From the NCBI RefSeq assembly GCF_013044515.1, contig NZ_JABEPR010000001.1, forward strand, positions 124,001-188,000: 64,000 nt of DNA, given 5' to 3'. The notes beneath the pieces were generated by a model, which was given only the letters and a program-made list of their open reading frames with translations, was not told where the DNA came from and did not search any database. The translations under genes and the position numbers were made by a program. The stretch is from Sphingomonas sp. ID1715. Lineage in GTDB: Bacteria > Pseudomonadota > Alphaproteobacteria > Sphingomonadales > Sphingomonadaceae. Positions 36,564 through 45,956 of this stretch are shown piece after piece (position 1 is the stretch's first letter; each line of letters opens with the position of its first letter).

Positions 36564-36940
36564 CACTCCCATTCGAGCGCTCCCTTCTTCCATGCGTAGA
36601 TATAGCCGAGCACCAGTTCGCCCAGAAAGATCATCATCGCCCACCAGGCCGCCCAGCCGGTGCCCATCAGCGACACCGCCCAAGGGAAGAGAAATGCCGC
36701 TTCCAGATCGAAGATGATGAACAGGATCGCGACCAAATAGAAGCGCACGTCGAACTGACTGCGGCTGTCCTCGAACGCCGGAAAGCCGCATTCATATTCG
36801 CTGAGCTTTTCCGGGTTGGGCTTGTGCGAGCCAGTGAATCGCGCCGCGACCATCGGCAGGAAGACGAAGGCGCTCGACAGCAGCAGCGCCACGCCCAGGA
36901 ACAACAGGATCGGCAGATAGCCGGCGGCGACCGACGCCAT
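36563..36940 (-). CDS. nuoA: NADH-quinone oxidoreductase subunit A
   Basis: NuoA is a three-helix membrane subunit near the quinone site. The 125-residue protein has the conserved loop [40 protein letters not shown] in full family form. An ATG at 36973 would add 11 residues; the 36940 start follows GGAG and begins at the first helix. It is the first nuo gene; suhB lies 72 nt upstream in the same direction. Confidence 0.96.
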   Translation of the reverse strand: MASVAAGYLPILLFLGVALLLSSAFVFLPMVAARFTGSHKPNPEKLSEYECGFPAFEDSRSQFDVRFYLVAILFIIFDLEAAFLFPWAVSLMGTGWAAWWAMMIFLGELVLGYIYAWKKGALEWE

Positions 36941-37011
36941 TGGGAGAACTCCGACAGAGACTTGGGCGGGCATCTAGGCCGCTGCCCGCTGCAGCGCAAC
37001 CGTTTCAGGAG

Positions 37012-37812
37012 TTAGCGCAGCGCACCCGCCACGAGCTTGTGCAGGCGGGTGTGGAGGCCGTCGTTCGCGGCGAGAAACTCGCTGCGTTCCATCACGCGTT
37101 CGCCGCCGCGGAAATCGGTGACGAAGCCCCCGGCTTCACGCACCAGCAGCACGCCCGCAGCCGCATCCCAAGGCTGCAATCCGGACTCCCAGAAGCCGTC
37201 ATACCGCCCGGCAGCGACCCAGGCGAGATCGAGGGCGGCCGAGCCGAAGCGGCGAATGCCCGCGACTTCCGGCGCCACCGCGCCGAAGATGCGGCTCCAT
37301 TGCGCGAGATCGCCATGGCCCTTGAACGGAATGCCGGTCGCGATCAGCGCGTCCGCCAGGTCGCGGCGCGACGAAACGCGCAGCCGCTGGTCCTGCAGCC
37401 AGGCGCCACGGCCCTTTTCGGCCCAGAAGCTCTCGTCAGTCAGGGGCTGATAGACGATCCCGCTGGTCACTTCGCCCGACGGCTCCTGCACCGCGATCGA
37501 GATAGCGAAGTGCGGGATGCCGTGGAGGAAGTTGGAGGTGCCATCGAGCGGATCGACGATCCAGCGGGGCTTGGACGGGTCGCCCTCGATCTCGCCGGCC
37601 TCTTCCATCAGGAAGCCCCAGTCGGGCCGCGCCTTCTTCAGCTCCTCATAGAGCGTGCGTTCGGCGCGCTGGTCGGCCTGGCTGACGAAATCGGCGGGAC
37701 CTTTGCGCGACACCTGCAAATGCTGGACTTCATTGAAGTCGCGCCGCAGGCGCGGTGCCGCCTTGCGCGCGGCCCGCTCCATGACGGTCAAAAGGCCTGA
37801 ATGACTGGGCAA
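37012..37812 (-). CDS. suhB: Inositol monophosphatase family protein (SuhB-like)
   Basis: This family hydrolyses inositol-1-phosphate and related phosphomonoesters with Mg2+. Motifs are EEAGEIEG, WIVDPLDGTSNFLHGIPHFAISIA and WDAAAGVLLVREAGG, giving the metal ligands. The coding start is unclear because a palindromic repeat covers the upstream region: no ATG precedes SGLLTVMERAARK. A TTG at 37812 with GGAG 7 nt upstream gives 266 residues, the usual length; a longer frame from a TTG at 37851 would translate the repeat (SLDFARDE). Confidence 0.9.
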   Translation of the reverse strand: MPSHSGLLTVMERAARKAAPRLRRDFNEVQHLQVSRKGPADFVSQADQRAERTLYEELKKARPDWGFLMEEAGEIEGDPSKPRWIVDPLDGTSNFLHGIPHFAISIAVQEPSGEVTSGIVYQPLTDESFWAEKGRGAWLQDQRLRVSSRRDLADALIATGIPFKGHGDLAQWSRIFGAVAPEVAGIRRFGSAALDLAWVAAGRYDGFWESGLQPWDAAAGVLLVREAGGFVTDFRGGERVMERSEFLAANDGLHTRLHKLVAGALR

Positions 37813-37821
37813 TACCAAACT

Positions 37822-37896
37822 CCGTTCGTCTCGAGCGAAGTCGAGAGACAATGGGTGCGGACTACGGCGTATCTCGACTTCGCTCGATACGAACGG
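37822..37896. repeat. Paired palindromic repeat, CGAAGTCGAG family
   Basis: Left arm 37822-37848 and right arm 37872-37896 share CCGTTCGTCTCGAGCGAAG-type sequence, nearly identical to the element at 35927-36001. It lies between efp and suhB and overlaps the suhB leader. Confidence 0.85.
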
Positions 37897-37919
37897 ACCT
37901 TGTTACGCCGCCAGCAGAC

Positions 37920-38483
37920 TCAATCCGCCCGCTTAACATATTCCTTGTTGTAAACGTCCACGACGATGCGGGTTCCGCTGGCGATGTGCGGCGGCACCAT
38001 CACGCGCACGCCATTATCGAGCACGGCCGGCTTGTAGCTGGACGAGGCGGTCTGCCCCTTCACCACCGCGTCCGCCTCGACGATCGTCGCTTCGATCTGG
38101 TCCGGCAGCTGGACGGAGATCGGCTTCTCCTCGTGCAGTTCCAGCACCACGTCCATGCCGTCCTGCAGGAACGCTTCCTCGTCGCCCAACATGTCGGACG
38201 AGAGTGAGATCTGGTCGTAATTGTCCTTGTCCATGAAAACGAGCATGTCGCCGTCGCGATAAAGGAACTGAAAGTCCTTCGTGTCGAGCCGCACCCGCTC
38301 CACCCGCTCGTCGGAACGGAAGCGGTTGTTGGTCTTGCGGCCGTCGATCAGGTTCTTCATCTCGACCTGCATATAGGCGCCGCCCTTGCCGGGCTGGGTG
38401 TGCTGGATCTTGACTGCGCGCCACAGGCCGCCCTCGAATTCGATGATGTTGCCGGGACGAATGTCCACGCCGCTGATCTTCAT
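37920..38483 (-). CDS. efp: Elongation factor P
   Basis: EF-P relieves ribosome stalling at polyproline. The 187-residue protein has the KOW-like domain I with the modifiable lysine K33 in QPGKGGAY, and two OB domains ending [18 protein letters not shown]. The start at 38483 directly opens the EF-P fold; an upstream in-frame ATG at 38582 would lie within the M23 gene's end. It follows the M23 gene by 38 nt. Confidence 0.96.
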   Translation of the reverse strand: MKISGVDIRPGNIIEFEGGLWRAVKIQHTQPGKGGAYMQVEMKNLIDGRKTNNRFRSDERVERVRLDTKDFQFLYRDGDMLVFMDKDNYDQISLSSDMLGDEEAFLQDGMDVVLELHEEKPISVQLPDQIEATIVEADAVVKGQTASSSYKPAVLDNGVRVMVPPHIASGTRIVVDVYNKEYVKRAD

Positions 38484-38521
38484 GTGACCGACCTTGAGAA
38501 AGACTGGAAAGTGGCGCGCCT

Positions 38522-39097
38522 CTAGCGGGCGGTGGGCTTTCCGGCAAGCAGCGGGTAGGGATTGACGTTGCGCCCCTGCCACCAGCCTTCGCCGCTGGCC
38601 ATCCGCTTCACCTCGAAATGGAGATGCGGTCCCTCAGGGCTGGCATTGCCGCTGGACCCCACCGTGCCGATCAGGTCGCCCGGCCGCACCCGCTGCCCTT
38701 CGCCCAGACCCTCACGATAGGCGTCGAGATGGGCATAATAATAGACCGTCCTGCCGTCCGCGCTCCGCACATAGAGGGTGTGTCCGCCGGGCTTGCTTTC
38801 GAAGATCTTCTCGATCCTGCCCGGCGCCGCCGCGACCACCGGCGTACCGCGCGGCGCCATGATGTCGATGGCGTGATGCTCGCGTGCACCGCCTTCCCGC
38901 GCCTGGCCCCAGGTGTCTGTCAGCTGCGCGGGCTGCACACCGGCCACCGGCAGGACCAGGTCTCCGCCCGGCGCCTCGGCGGTCGCGGGAGCAGGTTCGG
39001 GTACCTGTTCAGCTCTGCCGCCGAAGCGCAGCATCAGCCCGACCACCCCGGCGGCGGCGACGAACAGCAGCAGCAACAACCAGCCGAGACGTGTCAC
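38522..39097 (-). CDS. M23 family metallopeptidase, membrane-anchored
   Basis: The 191-residue protein has an N-terminal membrane helix, a Pro/Ala-rich linker, and a LytM/M23 domain with HHAIDI (zinc ligands) and HLHFEV. This is a LytM-type endopeptidase domain that cuts peptidoglycan crosslinks; the catalytic set appears complete. It starts with GTG. The gene follows the L,D-transpeptidase with a 3-nt gap, so both act on the wall and are likely cotranscribed. Confidence 0.9.
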   Translation of the reverse strand: MTRLGWLLLLLFVAAAGVVGLMLRFGGRAEQVPEPAPATAEAPGGDLVLPVAGVQPAQLTDTWGQAREGGAREHHAIDIMAPRGTPVVAAAPGRIEKIFESKPGGHTLYVRSADGRTVYYYAHLDAYREGLGEGQRVRPGDLIGTVGSSGNASPEGPHLHFEVKRMASGEGWWQGRNVNPYPLLAGKPTAR

Positions 39098-39100
39098 GGC

Positions 39101-40129
39101 TCACTCCTGAAATACGGCCGGCGTACCCGGCTTCACCATCAGCGACAAGCGCGCGACGTCCCAGTTGGTCATGCGGATACAGCCATGGCTTTCCGACCGC
39201 CCGATCGTCTGCGGCTCCGGCGTGCCGTGGATGCCATAATGTTCCTTGGTCAGGTCCATCCAGATCACGCCGACCGGACCGTTCGGGCCGGCGGGGAGCA
39301 TCTGGTCGGTCTGGCCCGCCTTCGCATCCCAGAACAGGTCGGGGTTGAAGTGGAATTTCGGGTTGTAGGAATGGGCGGTGATCTTCCACTTGCCGATCGG
39401 CAGCGGATCATGTTCCGATCCCATCGTCACCGGGAACTGGCCGACCAGCCGCTCGCCGGCGAACACGCGCAAGACGCCGTCCGATTTGTCGACGACGATC
39501 CGGTCGCCCGTTGGCTGGCGCGGGTCCACGTTCAGGCTCGACAAGGTGCGCTGCCAGCCGGCGTCCTTCACCCCGCCATAGTCGCGGGACGACGGCATGA
39601 TGTTCGGCACAACGATCGGCTGCCCGACCCTGAGCGGTGTTTCGGGGCTGTTCAGCGCCACCAGTGTGGTCGGACTGGTGTGGAAGCGTTCGGCGATCTT
39701 TTCGAGTGCCGTGCGGTAGCAGAGGCATGGGAGCTTCGCTTGCTGGGCGGGTTCCTTCGGCATGGGGTTGAGGAAGGGACCCGACACGTCCTCGCGCGCG
39801 ACGGCCACGGTGATGGTCGGCCGATTGGCGCGATAGGGATAGAGCGTGCGCAGCGTCGGCTGGTCGATCTTGCCGCTCGGCTTCAGCCCGTGCCGCTCCT
39901 GGAAGCCGCGCAGGGCGAGCCGCAGCGACTCCCCTTCCCGGCCGTCGATCACGCCCGGCGAAAAGCCGAGCCGGTCGAGGATCACCTGCACATGCATGAT
40001 CGTCCGGTCCGGGCCTGCCGAGGCGGCGCGTGGCGATTGAGTTTCCTTTGGCGCCTGCGCCCCAAGCGAGGCTGCGACGCTCCCGGCGACCACTATCATC
40101 AAGACCTTACGCACGCACTGCACCTCCAC
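39101..40129 (-). CDS. L,D-transpeptidase (YkuD) with peptidoglycan-binding domain
   Basis: The protein has an N-terminal hydrophobic export signal, a PG-binding type 1 domain (MHVQVILDRLGFSPGVIDG), a LysM-like stretch (PTTLVALNSPETPLRVGQPIVVP) and a YkuD catalytic domain with HGTPEP...SHGCIRMTNWD containing the nucleophilic cysteine. Such enzymes make 3-3 crosslinks or attach lipoproteins to peptidoglycan. A GTG at 40114 (VRKVLMIVVAG) is an alternative start and gives a cleaner signal peptide. Confidence 0.92.
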   Translation of the reverse strand: MEVQCVRKVLMIVVAGSVAASLGAQAPKETQSPRAASAGPDRTIMHVQVILDRLGFSPGVIDGREGESLRLALRGFQERHGLKPSGKIDQPTLRTLYPYRANRPTITVAVAREDVSGPFLNPMPKEPAQQAKLPCLCYRTALEKIAERFHTSPTTLVALNSPETPLRVGQPIVVPNIMPSSRDYGGVKDAGWQRTLSSLNVDPRQPTGDRIVVDKSDGVLRVFAGERLVGQFPVTMGSEHDPLPIGKWKITAHSYNPKFHFNPDLFWDAKAGQTDQMLPAGPNGPVGVIWMDLTKEHYGIHGTPEPQTIGRSESHGCIRMTNWDVARLSLMVKPGTPAVFQE

Positions 40130-40267
40130 GATTGATCCAGGTCAAACGCGAGGTGCGGCCAATCTTTCCCGGGTGCAGCTTTGTCGCCGGTCACAGCTGG
40201 TTCGTCGCTTCTGTGCAATACGACTCGGCAGGATCGGCGTATCGGCCCCGCCACAGGAGTTGATCAC

Positions 40268-40447
40268 GTGCGTAGCGTTGCCAATGATGACAAGACGATC
40301 GCGCCAGCCGCAGGCCGGTTCGGCATCGCGCGTGCCGACGTCATGGAGTTGCGCATCTATCGCCCGGCCGGCTGCCCGAGCGCCGAACAGTTCGCCGCCC
40401 GCTTCCACGTCGCCAACGATCCCGGTCGGCGGCCGAGCGTCGCCTAA
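40268..40447 (+). CDS. Small ORF of unknown function (59 residues)
   Basis: A GTG at 40268 follows AGGAG by 8 nt and opens a 59-residue frame (VRSVANDDKTIAPAAGRFG...) lacking signal or membrane segments. It is divergent from the L,D-transpeptidase gene and ends 4 nt inside thiE's 3' end. It occupies an otherwise empty 314-nt gap. The good binding site supports translation; I do not recognise the product, and conservation is untested. Confidence 0.45.
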   Translation: MRSVANDDKTIAPAAGRFGIARADVMELRIYRPAGCPSAEQFAARFHVANDPGRRPSVA

Positions 40448-41106
40448 CCGAGCAGCGCGGCGAACCGCCTGACCGCCTCGGCTTCGCCCTCGGCGGCGTT
40501 CCACACTCCGCCGCACACCGCCAGGAAGTCAGCGCCGGCATCGATCAGCGGCTGCGCATTGTCCGGCGTGATGCCGCCGATGGCGACGCAGGGGATCTCG
40601 AAGATCGTCGTCCACCAACCCAGGATCGCCGGTTCGGGATGGTGCCGTACCTCTTTGGTGCTGGTCGGATAGAAGCTGCCAAAGGCGACATAATCGGCGC
40701 CCGCTTCCCCGGCCTCCATCGCGAGATGCTTGCTGTCATGGCACGTCACGCCGATCTGCGCCGCCGGCCCGAGCACCCGCCGAGCCTCGCGCGGGTCGCC
40801 ATCCTCCTGTCCAAGATGCACGCCGTCCGCGCCGATCCGCTTGGCCAGGCTGATCGAGTCATTGACGATGAAGGCGACATCCCGCTCGCGGCAGATCGCC
40901 AGCAGCGGCTCGGCGAGCGCCGCCGCCTGGTGCTGGTCCACGCCCTTCACCCTGAATTGGAAGGCCGCCACCGGCCCGGCGTCCAACGCGCGCTTCAGCC
41001 GCTCGGGAAAGTCGCCGGTCACGTCCGTTGGGGAGATCAGATAGAGTTGGCACGGCCCCCGCTCCTCGTCGCGAGAGAACAGTTCGGCGAATGACTCGTT
41101 GGGCAT
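40444..41106 (-). CDS. thiE: Thiamine phosphate synthase
   Basis: The enzyme joins HMP pyrophosphate and thiazole phosphate to thiamine phosphate. The 220-residue TIM-barrel protein has QFRVKGVDQHQ, FIVNDSISLAKRIGADGVHLGQED, and FGSFYPTSTKEV with IGGITPDNAQPLIDAGADFLAV. No TPP riboswitch is visible upstream, because the start lies 2 nt from the divergent YecE-type (DUF72) gene. Confidence 0.92.
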   Translation of the reverse strand: MPNESFAELFSRDEERGPCQLYLISPTDVTGDFPERLKRALDAGPVAAFQFRVKGVDQHQAAALAEPLLAICRERDVAFIVNDSISLAKRIGADGVHLGQEDGDPREARRVLGPAAQIGVTCHDSKHLAMEAGEAGADYVAFGSFYPTSTKEVRHHPEPAILGWWTTIFEIPCVAIGGITPDNAQPLIDAGADFLAVCGGVWNAAEGEAEAVRRFAALLG

Positions 41107-41108
41107 CG

Positions 41109-41849
41109 ATGATCCGTATCGGCTGCTCCGGCTGGAACTACCGGCATTGGCGCGGGGCATTCTATCCCGAGGGTCTGCCCGTCAAGCGCTGGTTCGATCA
41201 CTATGCAGCGCATTTCGACACGGTTGAGGTGAATGCGAGCTTCTATCGACTGCCTGAAGCCGCCACCTTCGCCAAATGGCGCGACCAGGCGCCGCCTGGC
41301 TTCCGCTATGCAGTGAAGGCGCCGCGCTTCATCACCCACATGCGCAAGCTCAAGGACTGCGATGACAGCATGGCCGAGTTTCTCGGCCGTGCCCGACACC
41401 TCGGCGAAACTCTCGGGCCCATTCTCTACCAGCTCCCGCCGCGGTGGCGCTTCGATCGCGAGCGGCTGGAGCGCTTCCTCCATCTGCTGCCGACGGACCT
41501 CACCCATGTCTTCGAGTTTCGCGAACCGAGCTGGCTGGAACCGGAGGTGCTGGCTCTGCTCGACAGCCACGACGCCGGCTTCTGCGCTCACGACATGCAA
41601 GGCCTCTCGACCGAGCGAGCGGCCACGGGCGCTGTGGCCTATGTCCGCTTCCACGGCGCCGGCGGCAAATATTGGGGCCGCTACGAACAGGAGACCCTGA
41701 CCGGCTGGGCCGACTGGCTCCGGGATCAGCAGGCCAAAGGCCGCTCCGCCTGGGCCTATTTCAACAACGACATCCACGCCGACGCGGTCGCCGACGCCAA
41801 GGCGCTGCAGTCCTTGCTAGGGACTTCAACTCCCTCACTTCGCTGTTGA
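41109..41849 (+). CDS. DUF72 family protein (YecE-like)
   Basis: The 246-residue protein opens with IRIGCSGWNYRHWRGAFYP and has VEVNASFYRLP, FRYAVKAPRFITHMRKL and AYFNNDIHADAVADAKAL, the full set of DUF72 motifs on a TIM-barrel-like fold. The biochemical role of the family is unknown. The ATG at 41109 is favoured as it opens the domain. The stop overlaps the 3' end of the convergent gene by 15 nt. Confidence 0.9.
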   Translation: MIRIGCSGWNYRHWRGAFYPEGLPVKRWFDHYAAHFDTVEVNASFYRLPEAATFAKWRDQAPPGFRYAVKAPRFITHMRKLKDCDDSMAEFLGRARHLGETLGPILYQLPPRWRFDRERLERFLHLLPTDLTHVFEFREPSWLEPEVLALLDSHDAGFCAHDMQGLSTERAATGAVAYVRFHGAGGKYWGRYEQETLTGWADWLRDQQAKGRSAWAYFNNDIHADAVADAKALQSLLGTSTPSLRC

Positions 41850-42326
41850 TTGGCTTTGTGCAGCAAGCGCGGCGCGAAACGCGGCCGGATCGTCCAGCCG
41901 GTGCGCAACGGCAGTCACGAGTCCTTTTCGGCCAGTCACCGGTTCCATGAGGTCGATCCAGACGTTCGGATAGGCGATCAGCGCGAGGTTCGCGACATCG
42001 CGCTGCTTTAGCTGATCCCGCGTCCACGCGTCACGCAGCCGGGCGATCACCTCGATGGGGATGCGGAGCTCCCGAAGCGTGCCGACCCGCATGACCAGCA
42101 TGGCACCTTCGATCATGACCGGCAGGCGGCGAAAGGAGAGGATCAGCCGCACCATCCATGCCATGCCAGCCAGGGTGAGTAGCGAGACGATCGCCGCCAC
42201 CCACGGCTTCCAGAGCGCCAGCAGGAAATGCAGCACCAGCAGCTCGAGGCTGGATAGCGCGACCAGCACCCACATCATCGGAGCGACGCTGCGGTGATAG
42301 TCGAACCGCAGCGCCTCCCCCGCCAT
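41835..42326 (-). CDS. Two-helix membrane protein, PH-like, unknown function
   Basis: The 163-residue protein has two adjacent membrane helices (about 18-38 and 42-64) and a soluble beta-rich part (LPVMIEGAMLVMRVGTLRELRIPIEVI) that resembles bacterial PH-like domains. It begins 2 nt after the fda stop and is the last gene of the tkt-to-fda run. Function unknown. Confidence 0.7.
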   Translation of the reverse strand: MAGEALRFDYHRSVAPMMWVLVALSSLELLVLHFLLALWKPWVAAIVSLLTLAGMAWMVRLILSFRRLPVMIEGAMLVMRVGTLRELRIPIEVIARLRDAWTRDQLKQRDVANLALIAYPNVWIDLMEPVTGRKGLVTAVAHRLDDPAAFRAALAAQSQSTAK

Positions 42327-42328
42327 GG

Positions 42329-43234
42329 TCAGGCGTCGACCAAAGTCTTCCGCGTCGAGGCCCGGTGGATCTCGTCGATCGCTCCGCCGAGCGATGCGCC
42401 GAACTCATCGTCGCTCATCTGGTGGCGCAGGTCTTCGAGCAGGGCGCGGCTGAAGCTGGCGATCATGCCCCGATTCTTCGCCAGCTCGGCGCAGGCTTCC
42501 GGCCGGGCATAGCCACCCGAGAGGGCGACGACCCGCAGCACTCGCGGATGATCGACGAGCGCGTCGAACAGACCGGCCTCGGCCGGGATCGACAGCTTCA
42601 GCATCACCTTGTCGCTGCCCGGCATCGCGTCGAGCGCCTTCAGCAGCTCGTCGCGCAGGATGCGGTCGGCGTCGGCCCGTTCCGGGCTCTTGATGTTCAC
42701 TTCCGGCTCGATGATCGGCACCAGCCCGTGCGCCAGCACCTGCGCGCCGACTTCGAACTGTTGCTGGACGATTGCCGCGATGCCCTGCGCATCGGCAAGG
42801 TTGATGACGGACCGTTCCTTGGTGCCGAACACGCCCAGACCCTTGGCGCGGGTGAGCAACTGATCGAGCTCCGGCATCGGTTTCATCAGCTGGACGCCGT
42901 CCGCTTCCGCCTCCAGACCCTTGTCGATCTTGATAAAGGGCACCACGCCCTTCTCGATCAGCGCCTGGGGAACGGGCTTGCCTTCCACCTGCCCGTCCAT
43001 GGTGCGCTCGAACAGGATCGCGCCGATGACCTTGTCGCCGTTGAAACAACCGGCCTTGATGATCCGGCTGCGCATATCGTGGATCAGCGCGAACATCTCT
43101 TCGTCGCTGCTCCACGCGCCTTCCTCGATGCCATAGCCCTTGAGCGCCTTGGGCGTGGACCCGCCGCTCTGGTCCAGTGCGGCGATGAAGCCGTTCCCCG
43201 CAGCGATCTTCGCAGTCATTTCGGCCGTGTTCAT
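42329..43234 (-). CDS. fda: Fructose-bisphosphate aldolase class I
   Basis: The enzyme interconverts fructose-1,6-bisphosphate with two triose phosphates through a Schiff-base lysine. The 301-residue protein has GFIAALDQSGGSTPKAL, GAILFERTMDG and VLAHGLVPIIEPEVNI, with the candidate Schiff-base lysine in DKVMLKLSIP. It belongs to the bacterial class I subtype. A 69-nt gap follows pgk. Confidence 0.93.
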   Translation of the reverse strand: MNTAEMTAKIAAGNGFIAALDQSGGSTPKALKGYGIEEGAWSSDEEMFALIHDMRSRIIKAGCFNGDKVIGAILFERTMDGQVEGKPVPQALIEKGVVPFIKIDKGLEAEADGVQLMKPMPELDQLLTRAKGLGVFGTKERSVINLADAQGIAAIVQQQFEVGAQVLAHGLVPIIEPEVNIKSPERADADRILRDELLKALDAMPGSDKVMLKLSIPAEAGLFDALVDHPRVLRVVALSGGYARPEACAELAKNRGMIASFSRALLEDLRHQMSDDEFGASLGGAIDEIHRASTRKTLVDA

Positions 43235-43303
43235 GATATCCCCTGAGATGTGATTTTGCTTCGCGCTAGAGCCGCGCGCCGGATTGCACAACGTATCGGA
43301 TGC

Positions 43304-44485
43304 TTAACGGTTCAGCGCCGCGACGCCCGGCAGTTCCTTCCCTTCCATCCACTCCAGGAATGCGCCGCCCGCCGTCGACACGAAGGTGAAGTCGTCGGCC
43401 ACGCCCGCCTGGTTCAGCGCCGCGACCGTGTCGCCGCCGCCGGCGACGGACACGAGCGAGCCTTCGCGGGTCAGCGCCGCCGCCGTCCGCGCGAGGCTGA
43501 CGGTCGCCGCGTCGAAAGGCGCCGTCTCGAACGCGCCGAGCGGGCCGTTCCAGACGAGCGTCCGGCAGGTCTTGAGCACATCGGCCAGCGCCTCGGTCGC
43601 GGCCGGGCCGACATCGAGAATCATCTCATCCGCCCCCACCTCGTGCACGTTGACGATGCGCGTCGGCGGGTTGGGCCTGAACTCGGTTGCGACCACCACG
43701 TCATAGGGCAGGTGCACGGTGCAGTTGGCCCGGTCGGCAGCTTCCAGGATCTGCTCGGCGGTGCCGGTCAGGTCATGCTCGCATAGCGACTTGCCGACAT
43801 TCACCCCGCGCGCGGCGAGGAAGGTGTTGGCCATGCCGCCGCCGATGATCAGGTGATCGACCTTGGTGACGAGGTGCGTCAGCACGTCCAGCTTGGTCGA
43901 GACCTTGGCGCCGCCGACCACCGCTGCGACCGGATGCTCCGGGTTGCCCAGCGCTTTCCCAAGTGCCGCAAGCTCCGCCTCCATCTGCCGCCCGGCAAAG
44001 GCGGGCAGCCTGTGCGCCAGCCCCTCGGTCGAAGCATGCGCCCGGTGAGCAGCGGAGAAGGCATCGTTGACGTACAGATCGCCGAGGGCAGCGAAGCGGT
44101 CGATCACCGCGGGATCATTCTTCTCTTCGCCGCCGAAGAAGCGCGTATTCTCGAGTAGCGCCACATCGCCCGGCTGCAGCGCCGCCACCGCCTTCGGACC
44201 ATTCTCCCAATCGATATATTGTACCGGCCGGCCGAGCACCGCCTCAAACGGCTTGGTCACGAGCGCGGTCGAAAACTCTGGCGAGGGCACTTTGGGACGG
44301 CCGATATGGGCAAGCACCAGCACGATCGCACCCTTGTCAGAGAGTTCGGCGACGGTGGGCACCGCCGCGCGCAGGCGCGTATCGTCGGTCACCTTGGCTT
44401 CGCTCAAGGGCACGTTCAGATCCTCGCGGACCAGCACGCGCTTGCCCCGGATGTCGCCCATATCGTCGAGCGTCTTGTAGGTCAT
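43304..44485 (-). CDS. pgk: Phosphoglycerate kinase
   Basis: The enzyme transfers phosphate from 1,3-bisphosphoglycerate to ADP. The 393-residue protein has [11 protein letters not shown], the substrate segment [18 protein letters not shown] and the nucleotide-site GGGDTVAAL. It overlaps the MOSC gene by 4 nt (ATGA). Confidence 0.97.
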   Translation of the reverse strand: MTYKTLDDMGDIRGKRVLVREDLNVPLSEAKVTDDTRLRAAVPTVAELSDKGAIVLVLAHIGRPKVPSPEFSTALVTKPFEAVLGRPVQYIDWENGPKAVAALQPGDVALLENTRFFGGEEKNDPAVIDRFAALGDLYVNDAFSAAHRAHASTEGLAHRLPAFAGRQMEAELAALGKALGNPEHPVAAVVGGAKVSTKLDVLTHLVTKVDHLIIGGGMANTFLAARGVNVGKSLCEHDLTGTAEQILEAADRANCTVHLPYDVVVATEFRPNPPTRIVNVHEVGADEMILDVGPAATEALADVLKTCRTLVWNGPLGAFETAPFDAATVSLARTAAALTREGSLVSVAGGGDTVAALNQAGVADDFTFVSTAGGAFLEWMEGKELPGVAALNR

Positions 44486-44943
44486 TCCTCACCTTCGATG
44501 ATGATCGGGTCGCCGACCCGGATTTCGCCGTCGCTCAGCACGCGGCCGAGCACGCCGCCGCGCCAGTCCGGCTTCAGCGCATCCATCAGCCCGGACGCAA
44601 CCTGCTCCATGCGGATGCAGGGATCGCATTCCATGGTCGTCTCGATCCGCGCGGTCCCGCCGATGCGGATCACGGCGCCGCTGCGCTGCGGCAGGTCCAG
44701 GCCGTCGACCAATAGATTGGCACGCCGCTCCTGCCAGGGCACCTCGGCCCCGATTTCACCGAGCGCCGCCTGCCAGTCGCCAAGCTCCATCAGCGACACC
44801 TGGCGCTTGTTCTTGCCGTTCTTGACGATCCCGCGCGCGTCGCCCGTCACGCCCATAGCGGTCGAGAGGAAGGCCCGCTCGATCACTTCCATGGGCGCGC
44901 CGGGATACGCCTTGCGCGCTATGCCTCTGAGCGTGCCGGTCAG
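44482..44943 (-). CDS. MOSC domain protein inside the glycolytic operon
   Basis: The product ([15 protein letters not shown]..., 153 residues from CTG) has the MOSC fold with MGVTGDARG and the cysteine-bearing ECDPCIRM, near the YiiM/molybdenum-cofactor sulfurase group. Its substrate is unknown. Homologues start near [10 protein letters not shown]; the only nearby start is a CTG at 44943, which overlaps the gap stop as CTGA and follows GAGG by 5 nt. The alternative is an ATG at 44997 inside gap. It lies between gap and pgk. Confidence 0.8.
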   Translation of the reverse strand: MTGTLRGIARKAYPGAPMEVIERAFLSTAMGVTGDARGIVKNGKNKRQVSLMELGDWQAALGEIGAEVPWQERRANLLVDGLDLPQRSGAVIRIGGTARIETTMECDPCIRMEQVASGLMDALKPDWRGGVLGRVLSDGEIRVGDPIIIEGEE

Positions 44944-45947
44944 CCGAGCCTCGCCATCGCGGTCGCCGTATCGACCATGCGGTTCGAAAAGCCCCATTCA
45001 TTGTCGTACCAGCTGACGACGCGGACCAGCTTGCCATCGATCACGGCAGTCTCGAGGCTGTCGACCGTCGACGAAGCCGGCGTGTGCATCAGGTCGATCG
45101 AGACGAGCGGCTCGTCGGTATAGTCGAGCACGCCCTTGAGCGCGCCTTCCGACGCCGCCTTGAGCAGCTGATTGACTTCTTCCTTGCTGGTGTCGCGCTT
45201 CGGCGTGAAGGTCAGGTCGACAAGGCTCACGTCCGGCACCGGCACGCGGATGGCCGAACCGTCCAGCTTGCCCTTGAGCTCCGGAAGCACCTCGCCAACG
45301 GCACGCGCGGCGCCCGTCGTCGTCGGGATCATCGACATGCCAGCGGCACGCGCGCGGCGCAGGTCGGAATGGATCTGATCGAGGATCTTCTGGTCGTTGG
45401 TGTAGGCGTGGACCGTCGTCATCAGCCCGCGTTCGATGCCGATCGCATCGTTCAGCACCTTGGCGACGGGTGCGAGACAGTTGGTGGTGCAGGACGCGTT
45501 GGAGACGATCGTGTGCCCCGCCTCCAGCTTGTCGTGGTTGACGCCATAAACGACGGTCAGGTCGACGCCCTTGCCGGGTGCCGAGATCAGCACCTTCTTC
45601 GCGCCCGCGGCAATGTGCTTCTCGCACGACGCACGGTCGGTGAAAAAGCCTGTGCATTCGAGCACCAGATCGACGGCATTGTCCTTGTGCGGCAGGTTGG
45701 CCGGGTCCTTCTCGGCGGTCACGCGAATGCGCTTGCCGTCGATGATCAGGTCATTGCCGTCGGCACTCACCTCGCCCGGATATTTGCCATGCACGGAGTC
45801 GCGCTTGAACAGCCACGCGTTCGATTTGGCGTCGGCCAAGTCGTTGATCGTGACAAGTTCCAGCTCGTTCCCGCCCCGCTCCAGCATCGCGCGGGCGACG
45901 AGGCGGCCGATGCGGCCGAATCCGTTGATGGCAACTCTGACGGTCAT
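44940..45947 (-). CDS. gap: Glyceraldehyde-3-phosphate dehydrogenase, type I
   Basis: The enzyme oxidises glyceraldehyde-3-phosphate to 1,3-bisphosphoglycerate. The 335-residue protein has the Rossmann start [11 protein letters not shown], the catalytic cysteine in [17 protein letters not shown] and the [12 protein letters not shown] end. It follows tkt by 9 nt. Confidence 0.98.
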   Translation of the reverse strand: MTVRVAINGFGRIGRLVARAMLERGGNELELVTINDLADAKSNAWLFKRDSVHGKYPGEVSADGNDLIIDGKRIRVTAEKDPANLPHKDNAVDLVLECTGFFTDRASCEKHIAAGAKKVLISAPGKGVDLTVVYGVNHDKLEAGHTIVSNASCTTNCLAPVAKVLNDAIGIERGLMTTVHAYTNDQKILDQIHSDLRRARAAGMSMIPTTTGAARAVGEVLPELKGKLDGSAIRVPVPDVSLVDLTFTPKRDTSKEEVNQLLKAASEGALKGVLDYTDEPLVSIDLMHTPASSTVDSLETAVIDGKLVRVVSWYDNEWGFSNRMVDTATAMARLG

Positions 45948-45956
45948 GTTTGCTCC

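Noticed and set aside
37813-37851. Longer suhB starting at a TTG in the repeat
   Set aside because: It would translate palindromic repeat sequence; the start at 37812 gives the family length.
41000-41106. TPP riboswitch before thiE
   Set aside because: The start lies 2 nt from a divergent gene, and no conserved thi-box was seen.
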